From: Bacillota bacterium
GTDB taxonomy: Bacteria > Bacillota_A > Clostridia > Clostridiales > Clostridiaceae
Assembly (NCBI GenBank): GCA_021837545.1
Contig: JAKBFR010000081.1
Span: 1 to 10,834 of the forward strand
DNA: 10,834 nucleotides
Direction: 5' to 3'
Shown here: piece after piece, positions 6,027 through 10,834 of the stretch
Layout: each line of letters opens with the position of its first letter
Numbering within the stretch: the first letter of the stretch is position 1
Translations under genes and position numbers: made by a program
Notes under the pieces: generated by a model
What the model saw: the letters and a program-made list of their open reading frames with translations, nothing else
The model's database searches: none
What the model was told of the DNA's origin: nothing

Positions 6027-7331
6027 ATGCATAAAAAGATTAAACATATAATTGCAGTAAGTCTTATAATTGGAGCTGTTTCAGGGGTTTTGCCAGCAAA
6101 TAATTTTATATTAGGTACTACAAAGGCTTATGCAGCAACATATAAAAGTGCGAGTACTGGGGAGTTAAGTTCATTAACGGTAAGTACAAGTAGCAATAGT
6201 GAACTTGAACTACGTGATACTTATACTGGCGATAAGGTTTCATTAACAGGGCAAAGTGATTATTATATAGAACTTAAAAGCTCTCATGTAATTCAAATAA
6301 ATGCAGAGGTAAAGGGAAGTGGACAGGTAGTTAAAGCTTTTACTTCAGGTAGTAAAATTGAAAAAGGTGAAGATGTTGGAACGGATATTAATATTGATTC
6401 CACATATAAAGATATTTACTTAAGAACTTATAACAGTGAAGCGGATTATGAAAAAGCTTATGATAATGGAGATGTGTCTGATTGTGAACAAGCTTATGTA
6501 ATACATGTAAAAAGATCAGTAGCTGTTTCTGAGACAGAACAAGATAGGGAATATGCATATTTACAAAATATCCATTTAAGTGATGGAAGTGTTAATTTTT
6601 CAAAGAATCAAACTTCTTATGATGTAAATGTTAATGAAGATGTTCAAAAAATAACTGTTAGAGCAACTCCAGAAGATAATGAGGATACCGTTGAAATTAA
6701 TGGAAATGTTGTAAATGAGGATGATAATTTTGAGAAAACAATAAGCTTAGATAAAGGAAATAATACTATAGATATATATATTGAACATAGTGATGGAAAG
6801 AATGATGAAGATACAACTTATACATTAAATGTATATAGAGGAAATATAGCAGCTTCAACTACTTCTGCAAGTACAACTTCAAACACTCAAAACTTTGAAA
6901 TCCAAAGTGATGTAAATAGTCTTAATGTTTGGCAAAGAGTTGATGGCAAATGGAGATATATAAATGGCTCTGGAGATGTTTTAAAGAATCAGTGGTGGTT
7001 TGATAAAAAAACTCAAAAAAATTATTACTTAAAAGAAGATGGATATAGAACTACAGGCTGGCTAAATGATAACAATAATTGGTACTATTTTAATGATAAT
7101 GGAGAAATGCAAACAGGTTGGATAAGTATAAATAAAAATTGGTATTACTTAAATCAAAGTGGAGCAATGAAAATGGGATGGTTAGAAGATTCTACTGGAA
7201 ATTGGTATTATCTTGATAATAGTGGAGCTATGAAGACTGGATGGATTGAAAATTCAGATGGAAGTTGGTATTACTTAGATTCATCAGGGAAAATGATTGA
7301 AAATTCAAAAATTAATAATGCACAAGTGTAA
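6027..7331 (+). CDS. Secreted wall-binding protein P2: one cadherin-like domain plus wall-binding repeats
   Basis: Encodes 434 residues with ATG after TGGAGG. The signal peptide is about residues 1-36 (MHKKIKHIIAVSLIIGAVSG, cleavage near AYA|AT). The unrecognised N-terminal domain (about 43-163) is most like that of P1: both share the LxLRDxYxGxxVxL stretch, YLRTY/YVRTY, and a single Cys near its end (Cys153; Cys157 in P1) before the last strand. Residues about 176-273 form one cadherin-like beta-sandwich (YLQNIHLSDGSVNFSKNQTS, ATPED, KGNNTI, TYTLNVYRG). A Ser/Thr-rich linker (274-300) leads to about six wall-binding repeats (301-423), including NWYYLNQSGAMKMGW. The array ends abruptly in KMIENSKINNAQV without the GGYKLxxxGAW cap seen in P3 and P4. 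There is no catalytic domain. Likely a non-covalently bound surface protein. Confidence 0.9.
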   Translation: MHKKIKHIIAVSLIIGAVSGVLPANNFILGTTKAYAATYKSASTGELSSLTVSTSSNSELELRDTYTGDKVSLTGQSDYYIELKSSHVIQINAEVKGSGQVVKAFTSGSKIEKGEDVGTDINIDSTYKDIYLRTYNSEADYEKAYDNGDVSDCEQAYVIHVKRSVAVSETEQDREYAYLQNIHLSDGSVNFSKNQTSYDVNVNEDVQKITVRATPEDNEDTVEINGNVVNEDDNFEKTISLDKGNNTIDIYIEHSDGKNDEDTTYTLNVYRGNIAASTTSASTTSNTQNFEIQSDVNSLNVWQRVDGKWRYINGSGDVLKNQWWFDKKTQKNYYLKEDGYRTTGWLNDNNNWYYFNDNGEMQTGWISINKNWYYLNQSGAMKMGWLEDSTGNWYYLDNSGAMKTGWIENSDGSWYYLDSSGKMIENSKINNAQV

Positions 7332-7369
7332 GATTGTGACTTATGTGGTAAAATTAATATATATTTTAA

Positions 7370-7406
7370 TTGCAATTGTCAATTATCAATTATCAATAGA
7401 CAATTG
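7370..7406. repeat. NNTCAAT heptad tract and 8-bp inverted repeat upstream of P3
   Basis: Five 7-bp units (TTGCAAT, TGTCAAT, TATCAAT, TATCAAT, AGACAAT) run from 7370 to 7404. They are the reverse complement of the ATTGANN heptads upstream of P1. The tract is closed by CAATTGTC (7373-7380) and GACAATTG (7399-7406), which can form an 8-bp hairpin. It lies about 65-100 bp before the P3 start, in a 137-bp spacer with no obvious terminator for P2. Confidence 0.55.
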
Positions 7407-7468
7407 AAGATTTACAATTAGTGCTTTTAAATTGCCAATAAAAATACAATTTATGTGGAGGGGAAAAT

Positions 7469-8761
7469 ATGAATAAAAATGTAAAAAGAATAGTTGCAAT
7501 AGCATTAGCAATTGGTACTGTTTCAGCAGTGGCACCAGCTACAAATGTTAATTTATTAACTACAAAGGTTTATGCAGCAACAAATGAGGAAGATACATTA
7601 ACTGACCTGACATTGGAGACATCAAGTGGTAATAATATAAAACTTTATAGTGCTAGCAGTTATGATAGTTCTGACAAAGTAAATTCTGATGAAGTAGATA
7701 CTGATACACCATATTATGCAAAAACTTCATCAGATACTGTTAATTTTTCAATTAAGGGACCAAGTTCAAAATATGTAAGAGTATTTACAAGTACTTCAGA
7801 TTCTGCTAAAGGTAAAAAAATCAGCAGTGATTTCAGCTTATCAGGTACAACAACCTTTACAATAAAAGTATATGGTGAAGATCCAGGTACAAGTGTAAGA
7901 AACGATGAAGATAGTGATTATGATTTATTAAACACATATAAAGTTAAAGTAAAATATACAGGAACTGATACTTCAAGTAGCAGCAGCTCAACTAGTACAA
8001 ACAGTGATATGACAGCATCTGATTATGACAGCATTTATTTAGATAGACTTAGTGTAGATGGTAAAACAATCACTTTAGCAGAATCAAAAATTAACTATAC
8101 TTACAGTGTAGACAGTGATGTTGATACAGTAACAATTAAAGCAATGCCAGAAGATACAGATACAGAGACAGTTACAATTGATGGTCAATCAGTAGATGAT
8201 TCTGATAACTACAAAAATGATGTATCTTTAAAAAAGGGTGAAAATAAAATTGAAATAGACCTTACAAATGATAATAATGAAGAAAGATTATATACTTTAA
8301 CTATAAATAGAGGAAGTACTACTTCAACTAGTACAGGCACTACAACAAATACTACAACTTCAACTCCAAGCACTGCAACTGATGTAACTACTACAACTGT
8401 TAAGTCTCAATGGCTAAAAACAAACGGAGTATGGCAATATAATGATGCAACAGGAAAGACAGTAAAGAATAGTTGGGTACAAAATTATTATTTAGACGCT
8501 TATGGAAACATGACTACTGGATGGTTAAATAACAATGGAAGTTGGTACTATTTAGGAACAGATGGAGCTAAGAAAACAGGATGGCAATCAGTCGGTGGAA
8601 CATGGTACTATTTAGATACAGCAGAAGGAAGAATGCAAACTGGTTGGATGAAAGATATAACTGGAAAATACTACTACTTAAATAGCAATGGTTCTATGGC
8701 TTATAACACTACAATTGGTGGATATAAATTAGATGCTACTGGAGCTTGGACAGGTAGGTAA
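7469..8761 (+). CDS. Secreted wall-binding protein P3: cadherin-like domain plus wall-binding repeats
   Basis: Encodes 430 residues with ATG after GTGGAGGGG. The signal peptide is about residues 1-37 (MNKNVKRIVAIALAIGTVSA, cleavage near VYA|AT). The unrecognised N-terminal domain (about 42-164) is of the P4 type, with PYYAKTSSDTVNFSIKGPS, YVRVFTSTSDSAKG and a final YKVKVKYTG. A Ser-rich linker (165-184) precedes a cadherin-like beta-sandwich (about 187-282: SIYLDRLSVDG, KAMPED, DSDNYKNDVSLKKGENKIEI, RLYTLTINRG). A Thr-rich linker (283-311) leads to about six wall-binding repeats (313-430), with SWYYLGTDGAKKTGW, and a terminal GGYKLDATGAW cap. There is no cysteine and no catalytic domain. The strong hairpin at 8822-8855 follows. 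Probably a surface-coat or adhesion protein held by choline-type wall polymers. Confidence 0.9.
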   Translation: MNKNVKRIVAIALAIGTVSAVAPATNVNLLTTKVYAATNEEDTLTDLTLETSSGNNIKLYSASSYDSSDKVNSDEVDTDTPYYAKTSSDTVNFSIKGPSSKYVRVFTSTSDSAKGKKISSDFSLSGTTTFTIKVYGEDPGTSVRNDEDSDYDLLNTYKVKVKYTGTDTSSSSSSTSTNSDMTASDYDSIYLDRLSVDGKTITLAESKINYTYSVDSDVDTVTIKAMPEDTDTETVTIDGQSVDDSDNYKNDVSLKKGENKIEIDLTNDNNEERLYTLTINRGSTTSTSTGTTTNTTTSTPSTATDVTTTTVKSQWLKTNGVWQYNDATGKTVKNSWVQNYYLDAYGNMTTGWLNNNGSWYYLGTDGAKKTGWQSVGGTWYYLDTAEGRMQTGWMKDITGKYYYLNSNGSMAYNTTIGGYKLDATGAWTGR

Positions 8762-8821
8762 GTGAGTGAATGTGAGTAGGGTTTCATTAGAATTATGATA
8801 TAAAAAACCCGAATAATACAA

Positions 8822-8855
8822 CAAAAGGAATGTTTATTAATAAACGTTCCTTTTG
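8822..8855 (+). terminator. Intrinsic terminator after P3
   Basis: CAAAAGGAATGTTTA (8822-8836) pairs with TAAACGTTCCTTTTG (8841-8855) over 15 positions with one G-U pair and a TTAA loop, followed by CTTTAATT. It lies about 60 nt after the P3 stop. A weaker GGGTTT (8779-8784) / AAACCC (8805-8810) pair precedes it. Confidence 0.75.
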
Positions 8856-8894
8856 CTTTAATTAAATAAGATTCCATAATTCGCGAAAATTATC

Positions 8895-9027
8895 AGATTC
8901 CATTTGTTTAATATATATGTTGAGAAAATAATTATTCATTGTCAATTTCAAAAGTTATATAATAATTCTAGTTATAATTGAGCATTGATAATTTCAACAT
9001 ATATAATTAAATAAATCAATGGAATCT
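8895..9027. repeat. 133-bp imperfect palindrome between P3 and P4
   Basis: The ends AGATTCCATT (8895-8904) and AATGGAATCT (9018-9027) are perfect 10-bp inverted repeats. The arms continue as near complements: TATATATGTTGA on the left against TCAACATATATA on the right, then AATTATTCATTGTCAATT against AATTGAGCATTGATAATT. A further AGATTCCAT lies just outside at 8869-8877, separated by ATAATTCGCGAAAATTAT. The sequence differs from elements A, B and C. It may be a small MITE-like element or a long RNA hairpin. No ORF is present. It occupies most of the 387-bp gap before P4. Confidence 0.65.
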
Positions 9028-9148
9028 ATATTCGAATGCAATATTTTATGGCATGAGAATATATTTAAGTATATACTAGATTTATCGGATAGCTAGCATC
9101 ATAATTAATTTAACTATGGAAATAATAATTAAAATGGGGGGATAGCAT

Positions 9149-10759
9149 ATGAATAGAAATATAAAAAAAATAGTTGCAATAACTTTAGCATTTGGAATTA
9201 TTTCAGCAGCATTACCAGCTGTTAATGTGAAATTTTTTACTACAAATGCCTATGCATCATCTAGTCCAGATAATTTAGATCGCTTAAAGTTAATGGACAA
9301 GCATAATAATAATATACAACTATATGATAGTACTGATTATACAAGTAGCGTAGCCAATGATGATATACATGAAGGTAATACTTATTATGCAGAAGCTACC
9401 ACAAGTAAAGTTAAAATAGATATAAGTGGAGCAGATGAAGCTAATGTTAGAATATTTAAGGGAGATTCTGAAACACCATATGAAGTGGGTGATGAAATCA
9501 CACTTTCATCGGGAATTACAAGACTTAAAGTGAAGGTATATACAAATTCTTATGATAGTTACAATGATTATAAGGATGCAGAGAGCTCGGGTTATGATCA
9601 ATATTCTTTAAAAGTAGAGTATATAAATGATAATTTTGATAATGAAACAGACAAGCTAGATAATTTAGAAATAGTAGATGACAATGATGGAGCCTTAACT
9701 TTATATAAAGCCAGTGATTACAAGGATGAAGTAGCTACTGATGTAGTAGAAGAAGGAAAAACTTATTATGCGAAAACTTCATCAGATGTAAGTGTTAATA
9801 TTGTAGGACCTGACGAAGAATATGTAAAGATTTTTAAATCTACAGCTGATTCAGCTAAAGGTGTAGATCCAAGAGATACTATTAACATTTCATCAGATAA
9901 GACTCTTACTGTAAGAATATATAATACAGCACCAGATTCAGATATAACATATGGTGATGACGAAACTGTTATAGGGGAATATAAAATTAATTTAAAATAT
10001 ACAGGTGTAGCTGCATCTGGAACAAGTAGCTTAACGACAATAGATGGAGATGCTGATGCAGCACAATATGACAAAATATATTTAGCAAAGCTAAGTATAG
10101 ATACCCGCCTGCTTGAATTATCAGATTCAAAAGTTAAGTATGTTTACAATGTTGACAGTAATGTAGATCAAATAACAGTAAGAGCAACACCAGAAGACAA
10201 TGACTATAATGTTATAATTGATGGTAAAACAGTTACGAAAGATGGCAATTATAAAGCAATATTAAAATTAGTTAAAGGTGAAAATAAATTTAAAATAGAA
10301 ATTAATAACACTGATGGTGATGAAAGGATATATACTTTAGTTATCAACAGAGGAAGTGTAGCTCAAACAACAGCAACTAATACTGATGGAAATACAAACA
10401 AAGTAAGCCAATGGGTAAAGGTAAATAATCTTTGGCAGTATAATGATGGAGCAGGAAATCCAGTAAAGAACAACTGGGTACAAAACTATTATTTAAAATC
10501 AGATGGTAATATGGCAACTGAATGGTTAAACATAAATGGTAGCTGGTACTACTTTGGTGTAGATGGTGCTAAGAAGACAAGTTGGCAAAAAGTTAATGGA
10601 ATATGGTACTACTTAGATACAGCAGAAGGAAAAATGAAAACAGGCTGGTATAAGGATTTTGATGGAAAATGGTATTACTTATATAGTGATGGGTCTATGG
10701 CCTACAACACTACGGTAGGTGGATATAAATTAGGTGCTAGTGGAGCTTGGATTAAGTAG
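9149..10759 (+). CDS. Secreted wall-binding protein P4 with duplicated N-terminal domain
   Basis: Encodes 536 residues with ATG after a GGGGGGAT ribosome binding site. The signal peptide is about residues 1-36 (MNRNIKKIVAITLAFGIISA, cleavage near AYA|SS). The N-terminal domain found once in P1-P3 occurs twice, at about 43-158 and 170-285. Both copies read LDxLxx, then a LYxxxDY strand, an EGxTYYA segment, VxIF/VKIFK, and a closing YSLKVEY or YKINLKY. Residues about 305-402 are a cadherin-like beta-sandwich (KIYLAKLSIDT, RATPED, LVKGENKFKIE, RIYTLVINRG). Residues about 418-536 contain about six wall-binding repeats with the GGYKLGASGAW cap. The Gly of the TGW motif is replaced in two repeats (Glu458, Ser478), so wall affinity may be lower than in P3. 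There is no cysteine and no catalytic domain. The closest relative is P3. Confidence 0.9.
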   Translation: MNRNIKKIVAITLAFGIISAALPAVNVKFFTTNAYASSSPDNLDRLKLMDKHNNNIQLYDSTDYTSSVANDDIHEGNTYYAEATTSKVKIDISGADEANVRIFKGDSETPYEVGDEITLSSGITRLKVKVYTNSYDSYNDYKDAESSGYDQYSLKVEYINDNFDNETDKLDNLEIVDDNDGALTLYKASDYKDEVATDVVEEGKTYYAKTSSDVSVNIVGPDEEYVKIFKSTADSAKGVDPRDTINISSDKTLTVRIYNTAPDSDITYGDDETVIGEYKINLKYTGVAASGTSSLTTIDGDADAAQYDKIYLAKLSIDTRLLELSDSKVKYVYNVDSNVDQITVRATPEDNDYNVIIDGKTVTKDGNYKAILKLVKGENKFKIEINNTDGDERIYTLVINRGSVAQTTATNTDGNTNKVSQWVKVNNLWQYNDGAGNPVKNNWVQNYYLKSDGNMATEWLNINGSWYYFGVDGAKKTSWQKVNGIWYYLDTAEGKMKTGWYKDFDGKWYYLYSDGSMAYNTTVGGYKLGASGAWIK

Positions 10760-10760
10760 A

Positions 10761-10826
10761 TAAGTGAGAATCCAAATCTGGTATTTGGATATTCGAACTT
10801 AGTTAACTCGTGCATACGTGTTAACT
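10761..10826 (+). terminator. Two stacked hairpins after P4
   Basis: The first hairpin has ATCCAAAT (10770-10777) and ATTTGGAT (10783-10790) around CTGGT. Its stem extends imperfectly to TAAGTGAGA (10761-10769) with the ATTCGAACTTA stretch ending at 10801. The second is AGTTAAC-T-CGT (10801-10811) with ACG-T-GTTAACT (10816-10826) around GCAT. There is no T-run. They start directly after the P4 stop codon. They may be a terminator, or the left part of another 3'-end palindromic element cut by the window edge. Confidence 0.45.
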
Positions 10827-10834
10827 TCCTTAAA

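Noticed and set aside
7339..7348. ACTTATGTGG after P2 as a relic of the palindromic element
   Set aside because: Matches 10 bases of the left end of copy B, but the flanking bases do not continue the match, and a 10-mer can recur by chance in DNA of this composition.
9766..10074. Minus-strand open frame of 102 codons inside P4
   Set aside because: Antisense to the second N-terminal domain of P4, with no ribosome binding site and no family resemblance.
2285..10759. Amidase or lysozyme function for P1-P4
   Set aside because: Choline-type wall-binding repeats are common in lytic enzymes, but every N-terminal part here is beta-sandwich-like with no catalytic motif of amidases, lysozymes or peptidases.

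Overview
The window is low-GC DNA with AT-rich intergenic spacers, strong GGAGG-type ribosome binding sites, AGA/ATA-rich codon use and secreted proteins carrying choline-binding-type wall repeats. Together these point to a Clostridium, most likely the C. beijerinckii / C. butyricum / saccharoperbutylacetonicum side of the genus. The genus call is well supported and the species call is a guess.

Layout. Positions 2-277 are the 3' end of a ComEC-like metallo-beta-lactamase-fold gene. Two copies of a palindromic repeat family (A and its shrunken inverted relative C) follow directly, then a symmetric terminator at 701-743. Three small, acidic, low-complexity genes lie on the minus strand (905-1839). 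They share leaders and sequence motifs and look like a tandem paralogous operon. A gene-free divergent region (1840-2284) holds stem-loops and a 7-bp repeat tract. The rest is a plus-strand cluster of four related secreted proteins (2285-4066, 6027-7331, 7469-8761, 9149-10759), called P1 to P4 here. Each has a signal peptide, an unrecognised N-terminal domain, one or two cadherin-like beta-sandwich domains, and a C-terminal array of aromatic/Gly cell-wall-binding repeats. None has a visible catalytic domain.

Between P1 and P2 lie a second full-size palindromic element (B, 4074-4436), an exact 4 x 40-bp tandem array that opens with a 22-bp perfect hairpin (4448-4621), and a class-II-like Fic protein (4688-5758) with an intact HPFxDGNGRTGR motif and a C-terminal winged helix.

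How it may work together. P1-P4 probably coat the cell surface by non-covalent binding to choline-type wall polymers, with the cadherin-like and N-terminal domains as displayed modules. P1/P2 and P3/P4 form two subfamilies that have diverged by domain duplication and loop insertion. Fic is presumably an AMP-transferring modifier of a cytoplasmic target and need not be functionally linked to the wall proteins. The least ordinary features are the palindromic elements lodged at gene 3' ends and the 40-bp array next to fic, whose repeat length and copy number resemble the RNA-antitoxin arrays of type III toxin-antitoxin loci.
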